Positions 7,927 through 16,270 of a stretch of DNA of 42,310 nucleotides are shown here, in pieces. The notes beneath the pieces are model-generated. The model ran no database searches. It had not been told where the DNA came from and was given only the letters and a program-made list of their open reading frames with translations. Positions within the stretch are counted from its first letter, which is position 1, and the number at the start of each line of letters is the position of its first letter. Origin of the DNA: Candidatus Poribacteria bacterium (GTDB lineage Bacteria; Poribacteria; WGA-4E; WGA-3G). A program made the position numbers and the translations under genes. Location of the stretch: contig JAGFCB010000259.1 in the NCBI GenBank assembly GCA_022394775.1, forward strand, positions 1-42,310, written 5' to 3'.

Positions 7927-9201
7927 TCAGGGTTCTTGGTTAAATCGGGGTTCCGCCAATCGGTAGGTCAGCAGGAATCCGAGCAAAACGAGGACCGAAC
8001 AACTGATGAAAACGGGTTCAAAGGCGAATTCCTCGATTAACGCGCCAATCAGGGGAGAAACAAACAACGGTATCGTTTGGAAAAGACTCATCACGCCGAG
8101 ATATTGGGGATGTTTCTCCTGCGGTGCGATTTCAAGGGTGTAGTTCGTGACGATGCGTGCGGACACCGGTGTGAACCCCATAAGCGCAAAGATAATCCAG
8201 TAAAACTGAGCACCGGAAGGCATTTGACTAATGGCGACCGCCAATAAGGGCATAAAAGCACTGATTAATATCAGAATACGTAGGACGAACCGGTTCCCCG
8301 AACGATCTGCGATGTTGCCCATAATCCCGGCACCGATAGCGTTGGATGCATTTTGTGCGACTATCAATGTGACGAAACCGGATGGAGCGAGTCCGAGTGT
8401 CCGCTGTCCGAAAACGGTGTAGTGTGGGAAAAGGGGCCATATTGAATAAAACAGCAGGATAACCATTGCAAACCGTCGAAAATCCCTATCGTGTCTCAGT
8501 AAAAGTAGGGCATCACCGAGGAATCTGAAAAAAGGTGCGGGGCGTTGTGTCGGTGAAGGGAGTTCTCTAAACCCAAAACTGACTACGGCAGCACCCCCGA
8601 AGGCCACAGCCGTTCCCCCAAAAAGCATTCCATACCGTGCGGTGCTTCCAGAAAGCCAGCGCGGTAGGAGGAAAACGGCGAGTCCGATCGCAAGCGTGCA
8701 ACCGATGATATTAGAATAAGCGAGGAGCCTACCCCGTTTTTCGGGGCTGATGAGTTTTCCCTGTAACGTTCCGTTAGCCAGATGATTGCAACCGACCATG
8801 AGCCAGTGAATGGCACATAGCACAAGAAAGACTAACACCATGACAGTCGCAGACCAATCTGTTAAGCGTAAAGTTAGGGACAATATGAACCAAGGAATCG
8901 CAAAACCGAAACTCGTGAAAACAAAGAATACCTGTTTTTTCGACATTCGCGAGACACGTTGTGCGACCAGAAATTGCGGTAGACTCTGCCCGACACGCAG
9001 AATGAGCGGTAGTAACCCGCGGATCGTTCCAGATGCGGTATAGACTTCAATAAACGCCGGTATGACAACAGATTCGGATTTGAACATCCAACCGAGACGC
9101 ATCAGAATTTGGTTCAGACCGAATACGATTAAATTGCGTTTCTCATGCGGATAGGAATCTTTTGCGTTAGCGTTATTCTGGTTTGGTGCGTCTTTATCCA
9201 T
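7927..9201 (-). CDS. Major facilitator superfamily transporter
   Basis: A 424-residue, strongly hydrophobic protein with about 12 membrane segments in two halves, split by a polar loop near residues 210-230 (FRELPSPTQRP). Charged turn motifs follow TM2 (QRVSRMSKKQ) and recur in the second half (GNIADRSGNR), as in MFS carriers. The ATG at 9201 has AGGA six bases upstream; the TTG at 9204 is a less likely start. It lies 64 bp downstream of the aldo/keto reductase and in line with the GH32 operon, so import of a saccharide or export of a breakdown product is a reasonable inference. The substrate is not readable from sequence. Confidence 0.88.
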   Translation of the reverse strand: MDKDAPNQNNANAKDSYPHEKRNLIVFGLNQILMRLGWMFKSESVVIPAFIEVYTASGTIRGLLPLILRVGQSLPQFLVAQRVSRMSKKQVFFVFTSFGFAIPWFILSLTLRLTDWSATVMVLVFLVLCAIHWLMVGCNHLANGTLQGKLISPEKRGRLLAYSNIIGCTLAIGLAVFLLPRWLSGSTARYGMLFGGTAVAFGGAAVVSFGFRELPSPTQRPAPFFRFLGDALLLLRHDRDFRRFAMVILLFYSIWPLFPHYTVFGQRTLGLAPSGFVTLIVAQNASNAIGAGIMGNIADRSGNRFVLRILILISAFMPLLAVAISQMPSGAQFYWIIFALMGFTPVSARIVTNYTLEIAPQEKHPQYLGVMSLFQTIPLFVSPLIGALIEEFAFEPVFISCSVLVLLGFLLTYRLAEPRFNQEP

Positions 9202-9265
9202 CAAGAATCCTATTCGCTTGTTGGCAAATTCACTCGTTCACTTGTCTCAGCATTAGATTTAAGTG

Positions 9266-10072
9266 TCATGTCAGCGCGCCATCTTCGAGCCGTTGCGCTC
9301 CGTATTTTTCCAAATCCGCTTGTTCTTCGGGTGTCAAGGTTTCTCGCTCGGAAAGTGCCTCTGCAATGCGATGGAACCGTTCAACATCCCTCAATCCCAT
9401 AATCGTTAGATGGACACTCTTATGGCTCAGCACATAACGGTAGAACTGTTCTGGCGATGGTGCGTCTGCATCTCCAAAGAGTCTATCATTACGCGAGGCG
9501 TTCATAATGACGACCCCCGTATCGTGTTTGTCAGCAGCGGGGAAAACTGTATCTTCTGGCGTTTTCATTGCGCAATTATACCAACAGAGGACGGTATCGA
9601 AAAACCCTGTGGCGACAGCGTGCTGAATCTGGACCCAATCGTGACCGGTAACACCGATAAAACGGATAAGTCCTTCATCTCTCGCTTTTCGCGCCATCTC
9701 CAGCGCGCCACCGGGTGCTAACGCTTGGTCTCGTTCCGCTGGCGTGTTCAGGTGATGCAGTTGGTAAATATCGATGTAATCAACGCCAAGCATCCGTAAC
9801 GATGTTTCAAGTTCTGTTCGTGCCCCTTCTGCATCACGCTTAGCGGTTTTCGTTGCAATGATGAGTTTATCGCGTTGTCCCTTTATAGCGGTCCCGATGA
9901 CTTTTTCATCCTCGCCGTCTCTGTATGCGCGTGCTGTATCCATATAATTGATACCGGCATCAATTGCTTTCCGGTAGCCGTCAACGGATTCACAATACGC
10001 TCCCCCACTACCGAGTCGAGTAACCGTTAAACCTGTGCGACCTAAAACTGTTTTCGGAATCTCATAAGCCAT
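9266..10072 (-). CDS. Aldo/keto reductase (short form)
   Basis: A 268-residue (alpha/beta)8-barrel NADPH oxidoreductase. Catalytic tetrad candidates are D45 and Y50 (DTARAY), K75 (IIATKT) and H106 (YQLHHL), in the usual order. It is somewhat shorter than the typical 300-340 residues and ends with an ERETLTPEEQADLEKYG helix common in bacterial AKRs. The ATG at 10072 is preferred to the GTG at 10081 because GAGGTG sits just upstream of it. It probably reduces or oxidises a sugar aldehyde in the cytoplasm. Between GH32 (91 bp upstream) and the MFS gene (64 bp downstream), it looks like part of one transcription unit. Confidence 0.88.
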   Translation of the reverse strand: MAYEIPKTVLGRTGLTVTRLGSGGAYCESVDGYRKAIDAGINYMDTARAYRDGEDEKVIGTAIKGQRDKLIIATKTAKRDAEGARTELETSLRMLGVDYIDIYQLHHLNTPAERDQALAPGGALEMARKARDEGLIRFIGVTGHDWVQIQHAVATGFFDTVLCWYNCAMKTPEDTVFPAADKHDTGVVIMNASRNDRLFGDADAPSPEQFYRYVLSHKSVHLTIMGLRDVERFHRIAEALSERETLTPEEQADLEKYGAQRLEDGALT

Positions 10073-10163
10073 TATGTTCACCTCACAAGTTGCCGATTAA
10101 CGCTTTAATTCAACGAATCTCATAGGAGCAGTATAGGACATTTTGACATAAGGGTCAACTTTT

Positions 10164-11687
10164 TTAAAATGCGGGTGCCATTTCCCACGCCTGAACGGAT
10201 CGAAAACGCGCCTGTCCGCCACGGCTCACTAACCTCACACCCATGCTATCAGATCGCGTCGGATAGACCCGTTGTGTAATACACTGCCTACCGTTCACGA
10301 AGACTTCAACCACAGACTTATCAACATAGATACGGAGTTGAAGGGTTTCGTTATCCATCAGGGCAAACGGGGCGCGCTCTGCATCGACAAACCGTTCTGA
10401 TTCTGGCAATCTCTCATTACCGCCCGCGCTCCGGTAACGCGGATACTGAATGGCTTCGTTTAGGGTAGAACGACTGATGTCAATTTTTAAAGTGCCGTCC
10501 GCTGGAACATATAGAATTCTGGTGTGTTCAGCCTGATCTGGTGAGCTAAGCACCTGAACGCCGACTTCGGTTGCATCGCCGGGATCAATTTCAACAGCCA
10601 ATTCAAGGCAATTCCCCTGAACCTCTTCTAAGTTTATCTCATCATCAGCCTTCAAGGTGACATTTTCACGCACCTTCGGGTTCATCCGTAGACACTCTAA
10701 CTCTGGGACGGGTTCAATCTGAAGACTTCCATCGGTTGCGAGGGACAGGATCCGTGGGACTGTCATAACCCCTGACCACCCAGAAGCACGCTCTTGTTCG
10801 GTTCCGCGAATTTCGCGAACCCAATCGAAGAAGATACGCCTGCCTTGCCCGTCTAACAGGGAACGCGGTCCACCGAGCAATCCACCCTCCCAACTCATTC
10901 GTCCATATCCTTCAACGTGATATTTCTCATCTTCAAATCTGCCGAGATAGTACTGTGTCCCCTGCCAGTGGCTACAAAACAGCAACATGTGCTTATCGTC
11001 CAGCGGATAAAAATCGGGAACGGCACAGTCTTCAGTCTCGTATGTCCACTCACGCCGCGATTCATAAAAGGAGCGCACAAATTCCCAGTCTACAAGGTCA
11101 GAAGACTTAAACAGCGCCGTTCCATCGCCGCTTTGTCCCGGTATTGTATTTCCGATGAGTGCGTAATACGTATCGCCTTCCACCCAAGCACACGGATCAA
11201 ATACGATATATTCGCCGTGTCCTTTCTCACCGGGTTTTGGTACGGGAATCACTGGATTCGCTGGGTGCTTGTCCCACGTAATGAGCAAATCGTCATCACT
11301 CGTTGCGATACATGTCCCGTCGGGGATGCCGTGATAGATGAACGTCGGAATGCCCTCTCGATTTACGAGTGCCCCGCCGCTAAAACATCCGCCACGGTCG
11401 GGTCCATCAAGGTCAGGCGTTAGAGCGATTGGATGATGCACCCAATGCACGAGATCGACACTCGATGCGTGTCCCCATTGCATCCATTTCCAATAGCCAC
11501 CTTCGGGATTATGTTGATAGAAGATGTGGTAGCGTCCCTTCCAAAAGATGGAGCCGTTAATATCGTTCATCCAGCCAAACGGCGGCGTGAAGTGATAGCG
11601 CGGTCGATACGGATCGTCTTCGTACATTGCATCAAGCACGCGTCTGCTGTGGATGAGTGCCTCTGTTTTTTTAATGGCTGTGTTCAT
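10164..11687 (-). CDS. GH32 beta-fructosidase (invertase/levanase type)
   Basis: 507 residues, cytoplasmic (no signal peptide). The N-terminal five-bladed propeller carries the GH32 motif WMNDINGS (nucleophile D42), then FYQHNPEGG, WGHASSVDLVHW and a CFSGGA strand. The RDP motif appears as VFDPCAW (transition-state Asp D164) with the usual Arg replaced by Phe. The acid/base motif appears as TEDCAVPDFYP with E219. A C-terminal beta-sandwich follows from about residue 340 (SVVEVFVNGRQ near the end is the typical GH32 C-domain signature). It should release fructose from sucrose, fructo-oligosaccharides or a phosphorylated form. AAGGA precedes the ATG. Only 18 bp separate it from the upstream propeller gene, so they are co-transcribed. 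Confidence 0.9.
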   Translation of the reverse strand: MNTAIKKTEALIHSRRVLDAMYEDDPYRPRYHFTPPFGWMNDINGSIFWKGRYHIFYQHNPEGGYWKWMQWGHASSVDLVHWVHHPIALTPDLDGPDRGGCFSGGALVNREGIPTFIYHGIPDGTCIATSDDDLLITWDKHPANPVIPVPKPGEKGHGEYIVFDPCAWVEGDTYYALIGNTIPGQSGDGTALFKSSDLVDWEFVRSFYESRREWTYETEDCAVPDFYPLDDKHMLLFCSHWQGTQYYLGRFEDEKYHVEGYGRMSWEGGLLGGPRSLLDGQGRRIFFDWVREIRGTEQERASGWSGVMTVPRILSLATDGSLQIEPVPELECLRMNPKVRENVTLKADDEINLEEVQGNCLELAVEIDPGDATEVGVQVLSSPDQAEHTRILYVPADGTLKIDISRSTLNEAIQYPRYRSAGGNERLPESERFVDAERAPFALMDNETLQLRIYVDKSVVEVFVNGRQCITQRVYPTRSDSMGVRLVSRGGQARFRSVQAWEMAPAF

Positions 11688-11705
11688 AGTTTTGTTCCTT
11701 GAAAA

Positions 11706-13205
11706 TCAGTCGGTGAACCAGAAGGCGTAAATTTCTGCTTCGAGTATAGAAAAGCGAAGGCGCACGGTCTGACCGCGGAGTTCAGCAAGGTCAGCCTTCT
11801 CCTTCCAATGCATCGGTTCGTCAATGCTATCGACCATCGCGGGGATACTTTCGTCGAAAGTGTATCCCGGAAGCGGTTGTCCATCATCGGCATTGAGAAC
11901 CTCCACCTTAACCCTGCCGCGCCAAGAATCTACATTAACGCGCAGTTCGCTGCCTTCGACGACCATCGGTTTGGTCAACACCGAACCCCACTCGATGCCA
12001 CCCTTAAGCGACACGAAACCGTCAACGCGGAGTTTGGCGAGTGCCATCGCAAAGTTGTTGAGGTATTTTCTGCTCATTATGTCTGCCAGTGGCTGGCTGC
12101 GCTGCCGAACGCCGAGATAGTAAAACCAGAGTTCATTATTGCGTCTGATCGGTCCGTTGACGACCGAAATCTGCCCTGTATCGTAGGCACTGCCGTCCCC
12201 TACGGGTGATAGCTCAATAAATGGCATACGGTTCCCGACCCGTTCCCATTGCCGTAAATCGCGACTCGAAGCCAGTTCCACTGACTTGCGACTGTCTACG
12301 TTTTCATAGAGGGGTGGGTGCTTCCCTGTCCAATGATGCATCACAGGTAGTCCGAGATACAACCCCTCGTAACGAAATACCGGAAAATTATAAACGTCGG
12401 TGCGCCATTCTTCAGGTCGGTTGTATATGGGGGTAAGATAATCGGGATCTTCGATGAATTTACGTATCCGTTCTTCCCCGTTCTCCTGATCCATCTGGTC
12501 GGCGTGAAAAATCAGTTCTATCCCGCTCCAGTTTTCAAAGTCTTCACTGGTACTCAGACAGAAACTGCGTCCATAAGGCGATCTGCCATCGGGTCCAGCG
12601 TGTTTGACGGTCGCGATGAATAGCCGTTTCTCTTGGTCATAACCGAAGTGTGCCTCGTCCGAACTTGGAACAACTGGGGTATCAAGGTATGTCCAGTGAA
12701 GGCAGTCCGGGGAGACTGCTGGTGTCAGCCCACCACCACCTTTTCCCCATCCCATGCCTTTATAGCGACGTTGTTCATCAGGGTCGTCAGGGTCGTAGAT
12801 CGGTCCGAGCGGTACGCCTGTCGGTAGGATGTTGTTCTCTGTGCCGATTGCGGTGCCGCGCCATGTGAGGGCATCATAATCTTGTAGTCCCAAAGACGGT
12901 TTATCCCAGTTCACACCGTCTTCCGAGGTCGCATAACAGATAAAACTCCGTCCACCCATCGGTGCACCTGTCACATCGAGCTTGACCTCTGGATCATCTG
13001 ATTCTGAACTGGCATAGTAGAGTGTCTTGAAAACTGATTCATCGGGAACCCACGCGGGGGTTGTCCACATCATAATACCACAATTTTCCCAGCGATGCTC
13101 CGGCCGAAGCACGACGTTCTTGTCGAACTTTTGCAGTGGGTGTAGTTTCCGAGCAAGATTGTCGATTTCCTCAACACTATGGTCATCAATGAATAACGCT
13201 TTCAT
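11706..13205 (-). CDS. Furanosidase-like five-bladed propeller protein, paralog B2
   Basis: A 499-residue paralog of the 2103-3494 product. Shared features are YATS-x-DG-x-x-W-x-KP, a conserved NN-[LI] turn after the first blade, FVSL-x-x-G...LTKP, and a C-terminal module ending in Y-x-[YF]-WF. It belongs by fold to the GH32/GH43-like propellers, but I cannot fix the catalytic acids. No signal peptide. AGGAG sits six bases before the ATG. It lies between a small membrane protein gene (9-bp gap) and GH32 (18-bp gap). Tight coupling to GH32 suggests that both act on one fructose- or arabinose-containing substrate. Confidence 0.78.
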   Translation of the reverse strand: MKALFIDDHSVEEIDNLARKLHPLQKFDKNVVLRPEHRWENCGIMMWTTPAWVPDESVFKTLYYASSESDDPEVKLDVTGAPMGGRSFICYATSEDGVNWDKPSLGLQDYDALTWRGTAIGTENNILPTGVPLGPIYDPDDPDEQRRYKGMGWGKGGGGLTPAVSPDCLHWTYLDTPVVPSSDEAHFGYDQEKRLFIATVKHAGPDGRSPYGRSFCLSTSEDFENWSGIELIFHADQMDQENGEERIRKFIEDPDYLTPIYNRPEEWRTDVYNFPVFRYEGLYLGLPVMHHWTGKHPPLYENVDSRKSVELASSRDLRQWERVGNRMPFIELSPVGDGSAYDTGQISVVNGPIRRNNELWFYYLGVRQRSQPLADIMSRKYLNNFAMALAKLRVDGFVSLKGGIEWGSVLTKPMVVEGSELRVNVDSWRGRVKVEVLNADDGQPLPGYTFDESIPAMVDSIDEPMHWKEKADLAELRGQTVRLRFSILEAEIYAFWFTD

Positions 13206-13214
13206 CGCGGCTCC

Positions 13215-13613
13215 TTACCCAAGTATCCAAAAGAAGTAAACAAATCCTAATCCTATCCAAACCCATGCGACCGTTTTCATCACGACGCTTTTCCATCCTG
13301 TTGTCGTGAGAAAATAGGCAATGTGGTTGAAGAACAGTATTAAGGCAATCACGAGCCCCATGTAACTATGATATTCAATATAATTATTTTCATCGTCAAG
13401 TCTCCACCACCTGATGAGAATAAAAGTATTAAAAATAACGAAACAGAGAATGAGAGATAGGAAACCGTATTTCCAGAGATAACTTGACGTAAATCTGGTT
13501 ACGGCTGACGTCCATTTTGAATCTTCAGCGGGGTTTGGGGATTTTTCCTGGCGTTCTTGTTCTTCAATTTTCGTTTCAAGTTGCTGTCTATCAGTATCGG
13601 TTAATTGCTTCAC
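13215..13613 (-). CDS. Small three-segment membrane protein (paralog C1), GTG start
   Basis: 132 residues. An N-terminal charged helix (MKQLTDTDRQQLETKIEEQERQ) is followed by membrane segments near 49-68, 83-105 and 110-130. It is a clear paralog of the 14819-15232 product: the same MKQLTDT start, LWKY before TM1, FNHIA in TM2 and TGWKS-x-VMK-x-VAWVW leading into TM3. The start is GTG with AAGGAG nine bases upstream. It is the first gene of the operon continuing into the propeller enzyme 9 bp later. I do not recognise the family; it could be a membrane accessory or anchor for the following enzymes. Confidence 0.78.
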   Translation of the reverse strand: MKQLTDTDRQQLETKIEEQERQEKSPNPAEDSKWTSAVTRFTSSYLWKYGFLSLILCFVIFNTFILIRWWRLDDENNYIEYHSYMGLVIALILFFNHIAYFLTTTGWKSVVMKTVAWVWIGLGFVYFFWILG

Positions 13614-13628
13614 GGAAATTATCTCCTT

Positions 13629-13641
13629 CAGGACTTACGCA
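13629..13641. repeat. Solo family A terminus
   Basis: CAGGACTTACGCA identical to the left end at 7791-7803 directly abuts the AAGGAG ribosome binding site (13623-13628, minus strand) of the gene starting at 13613. No matching right end is visible before the next element begins at 13665. Confidence 0.5.
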
Positions 13642-13664
13642 AACCGAAGCACATATCGGAAATT

Positions 13665-13785
13665 TATAGTAAAACCTACAATTAACGAGACATCCATAGA
13701 AGGCTGGGTTCCAAACCCAGCCTGCATTGTGGGGGTAGGTTTGTTATTTTCTAAAGTGTTGATTTATTTTTCGGTTTTACTATAG
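13665..13785. mobile_element. MITE-like element, family B (TATAGTAAAACC termini), copy 1
   Basis: The 121-bp element has perfect 12-bp terminal inverted repeats: TATAGTAAAACC (13665-13676) and GGTTTTACTATA (13774-13785). The core holds the palindrome AGGCTGGGTT-CCA-AACCCAGCCT (13701-13723). The sequence inside the left end matches copy 2 at 41044 (AATTAA-x-x-x-GACA-x-CC). There is no coding frame. It is part of the gene-free gap 13614-14057. Confidence 0.6.
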
Positions 13786-13844
13786 ACACCAAAAGCGGTA
13801 ATTGGATGTGTAAATATTTTGGCAGTGCCCGCTATACTGCATTT

Positions 13845-14040
13845 TAGTCCCGTAGGGACGCTATCTCTGTAGAAAAAATCGCCTCTCATTATTCAACCCC
13901 GTAGGGGTGACATCTATATTACATGGAGATTGGTGAGCAGAATGCAAATGCCGCCCCTACGGGGCTATTTTCTTTTCACACGCATACTGTTCTACACAGA
14001 TACTGCAGAAATACCCAAGCAAATAAACCCTACGGGACTA
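13845..14040. mobile_element. MITE-like element, family C (TAGTCCCGTAGGG termini)
   Basis: The 196-bp element has perfect 13-bp inverted ends, TAGTCCCGTAGGG (13845-13857) and CCCTACGGGACTA (14028-14040). Inside are two further palindromes, ACCCCGTAGGGGT (13896-13908) and GCCCCTACGGGGC (13953-13965), and a TGTAGAA motif repeated in each arm, so the arms form a long imperfect inverted repeat. The right arm recurs, flipped, at 36711-36744. It ends 17 bp before the stop of the HAD gene. Confidence 0.55.
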
Positions 14041-14057
14041 ACAAAGCAGTGGTAGGG

Positions 14058-14795
14058 TTAATTATAGCGATGCCAATCCTGTTTGTGTTCCAAGCAGGAC
14101 AAAATATCGTGTAAATTCGAGATTGTATAGTCCGGTTGTTCATCTGCTATCTGCGGTATTAGTGCTTCCGATTTTCGGTTGATGAGAACGCTTGTTATAC
14201 CGGCACGGTTGGCACCAATGATGTCATTTTGAACAGAATCTCCGACGAATATCGCCTCTTCCGGTAAGACATCAGCGCGTTCACAAGCCACTTTGAAGAT
14301 TTCGAGGTTCGGTTTCCTGACACCGATTTCACCTGAAATCGTCAACGACTGGATACGTTCCATGAGTCCAAGGTATCGGACTTTAGAAAGTTGGCTGTCC
14401 GTATGATCATCGTGTGCACCGTTTGTAATGATACCGACATGGTATGTGTGTAACTTCTCAAGGACCGCGACATCATCGTAAAGATATAAACTTGTGAGGT
14501 AACGTGAACAGAAAAAGTTACTGAGTTCTTCCATCGCTTGATCTGTGGGCAAATCGAGTTCCTTGAACAGACACGGAAAACGTGAGTCCCGGACTTCCGC
14601 CATGGAGCACTTCCCTGCGTTGAGTTGTTGGAAGAGTTTCGCGTGAACTGCTGTCCATGCCTCTGTAATCGCCTCTTCCGAAACATTTGGCGCGTGCTCA
14701 CATAAACGCTGAAATGTTTCCTTTACAGCGATGTTCCATGCTGTATCGGAGTCGCAGAGTGTTTCATCGAGGTCAAAGAAAACTGCCTTAATCAT
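14058..14795 (-). CDS. HAD-superfamily phosphatase (YjjG / NANP-like)
   Basis: 245 residues. Motif I is FFDLDETL (nucleophile D8, D10). A helical cap comes next, then motif II IITNG with its Thr, motif III Lys in RKPNLEIF, and motif IV VGDSVQNDIIGA with the metal-binding Asp pair. This is the architecture of nucleotidases and sugar phosphatases such as YjjG or N-acylneuraminate-9-phosphatase; the substrate is not settled by sequence. The ATG at 14795 has GGAGG immediately upstream; the frame is open to 14903, but that extension overlaps the upstream gene. It is the last gene of the LamG / small membrane protein / HAD set, with 23 bp to the gene before it. Confidence 0.88.
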   Translation of the reverse strand: MIKAVFFDLDETLCDSDTAWNIAVKETFQRLCEHAPNVSEEAITEAWTAVHAKLFQQLNAGKCSMAEVRDSRFPCLFKELDLPTDQAMEELSNFFCSRYLTSLYLYDDVAVLEKLHTYHVGIITNGAHDDHTDSQLSKVRYLGLMERIQSLTISGEIGVRKPNLEIFKVACERADVLPEEAIFVGDSVQNDIIGANRAGITSVLINRKSEALIPQIADEQPDYTISNLHDILSCLEHKQDWHRYN

Positions 14796-14818
14796 GATCC
14801 CTCCAAGCAATCCAATTC

Positions 14819-15232
14819 CTAAGCTACCCAAGAGATGTACATATAAACGAATACAAGTACCATCCACACCCATGCGACGATCTTCATCACACGACTTTTC
14901 CACCCAGTTTTTGTGAAGCTAAAGGCAATGTGATTGAAAAGCAACATCAAAGCTACCATGAGGTTGAGATTGAAGATCTTTGCAGAACCGGAATCTCGTC
15001 CATAAAAAAATAGAACCCCGTTGCAAACAACAAGGGAAAGAATACCCACGAGGAAAACGTATTTCCAGAGGTGCTTCGGCACAAGTCCCTTCATACCCTG
15101 TGTTTTTGCCGATGCCACTTTAAAAGATTCTGGTAGATCCGGATTCGATTCTCTAAGTGCCTGCTGCCGTTTCTGTTCTTCTTTAATCTTGGCATCAAGC
15201 TGCTGTTTTTCAGTATCAGTTAATTGTTTCAT
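14819..15232 (-). CDS. Small three-segment membrane protein (paralog C2)
   Basis: About 137 residues, paralog of the 13215-13613 product, with MKQLTDT at the start, LWKYVF before TM1, LLFNHIAF in TM2 and TGWKSRVMKIVAWVW before TM3. The cytoplasmic N-terminus is longer and rich in Lys/Glu/Gln. The ATG at 15232 is chosen because it aligns with the paralog; there is no Shine-Dalgarno sequence, but the gene begins 8 bases after the LamG stop, so translational coupling is likely. The function is unknown. In both copies the gene sits next to sugar-related or surface genes. Confidence 0.76.
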   Translation of the reverse strand: MKQLTDTEKQQLDAKIKEEQKRQQALRESNPDLPESFKVASAKTQGMKGLVPKHLWKYVFLVGILSLVVCNGVLFFYGRDSGSAKIFNLNLMVALMLLFNHIAFSFTKTGWKSRVMKIVAWVWMVLVFVYMYISWVA

Positions 15233-15240
15233 AAGCAGTC

Positions 15241-16014
15241 TTACTTTGAAAACTTTATCGCGCCCCAAGTGAGTGCCAATTTTTGGGTCGGTTCAACAGC
15301 AAGTCCTTCCGCGTCAAGGTTTTGTTCAATCTCTTCTTGACTCAAACCGCGGTTGTAGAGACGAAGTTCGTCAAGCAGACCATGATATGGAAGTCCATCC
15401 GATTTTCTGGCACCCATCCAAAAATTCTCTCCATTATGTTTAATGGCACCCTCAAATTCTTTCTCATTATCCACTTCACCATTGATATAAATAATGGCTT
15501 CGGAACCATCGTAAACGCCAGCGATGTGATGCCATTTACCTACGTCGGGCTGTTCCACGCTGTGAAAGGGCCATGTCTCTAAGGCACCGTTCCAGAGATT
15601 AAAATCAACGCGAGTTTGGTCTGACCACGCAATCACATAAGAATTATTTCCTGACCTTGATATGCCAGCAAAAATTGCCCAACCGGGTTTTTCCGGCTTT
15701 ATCCACGCCTCCAATGTAACCTGATCGCCAATGTCGGTTAAACTCTTATCCGCGCCACAATCAACATGTCCACCACTAAATTTGAGTGCCTCACCGACTT
15801 TACCATCAACGACAGCGACATTCCCGTCCATAGTTCCGTCGTTAGCACCGAAAATATCTTTAACCGTTTTACCTGTGACCGTATCCTTATTAAAAGACCA
15901 GTAACTCACCAGTCCATCGGTAACTGCCTGACGCGCCTGTGCCATATTTGTAGCCATTAAAACAGTTGCTACAATAGCTATAACAAGTATTTGTCTCGGA
16001 GTACTGTTAATCAT
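15241..16014 (-). CDS. Secreted LamG / concanavalin-A-like lectin domain protein
   Basis: 257 residues. An N-terminal signal peptide (about residues 1-27, with a hydrophobic core LVIAIVATVLMA and a likely cut after AQA) precedes one LamG-type jelly-roll domain of about 200 residues: GLVSYWSFNKDT, VTLEAWIKPEKPGWAIF, WHHIAGVYDGSEAIIYINGE and GLLDELRLYNRGLSQEEI. These are the hallmark strands of the Laminin_G_3/LamGL family. It should be exported and bind carbohydrate or matrix material. The ATG at 16014 follows a G-rich ribosome binding site. It heads the three-gene set that ends with the HAD phosphatase. Confidence 0.88.
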   Translation of the reverse strand: MINSTPRQILVIAIVATVLMATNMAQARQAVTDGLVSYWSFNKDTVTGKTVKDIFGANDGTMDGNVAVVDGKVGEALKFSGGHVDCGADKSLTDIGDQVTLEAWIKPEKPGWAIFAGISRSGNNSYVIAWSDQTRVDFNLWNGALETWPFHSVEQPDVGKWHHIAGVYDGSEAIIYINGEVDNEKEFEGAIKHNGENFWMGARKSDGLPYHGLLDELRLYNRGLSQEEIEQNLDAEGLAVEPTQKLALTWGAIKFSK

Positions 16015-16142
16015 TTTGCCCCCCTATCGGAACATTGGTGCCTTTCGGCACGATATTGATCAAAGAAATCTCTATAGACATATAGGTACTACAGACCTAA
16101 AAACCTGTGTGAATCTACGAATGGTGTCCTTTCCATCTTTGT

Positions 16143-16234
16143 TAGGACTTAGGCAAAAAGCAGCAATTTCGGTGTTTTTAACCCCCTAAATCCCCCTTAT
16201 CAGGGGGACTTTAAGAAGGGGCGCGTAAGTCCTA
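16143..16234. mobile_element. MITE-like element, family A, medium form
   Basis: The 92-bp element begins TAGGACTTAGGCA (16143-16155) and ends CGCGTAAGTCCTA (16222-16234); 11 of 13 terminal bases pair. It contains the same CCCCCTAAATCCCCC / TTATCAGGGGGACTTTAAG block as the element at 701-902. It lies between the Rieske gene stop (16271) and the LamG start (16014). Confidence 0.6.
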
Positions 16235-16270
16235 TTTGTTTTATTGTGCGAAACTTATTTCAATAGCCTT

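Noticed and set aside
10917..11423. A 168-codon plus-strand frame
   Set aside because: Antisense shadow of the GH32 gene, whose motifs are unmistakable.
13923..14114. A 63-codon plus-strand frame
   Set aside because: It spans the family C element and the end of the HAD gene, with no ribosome binding site.
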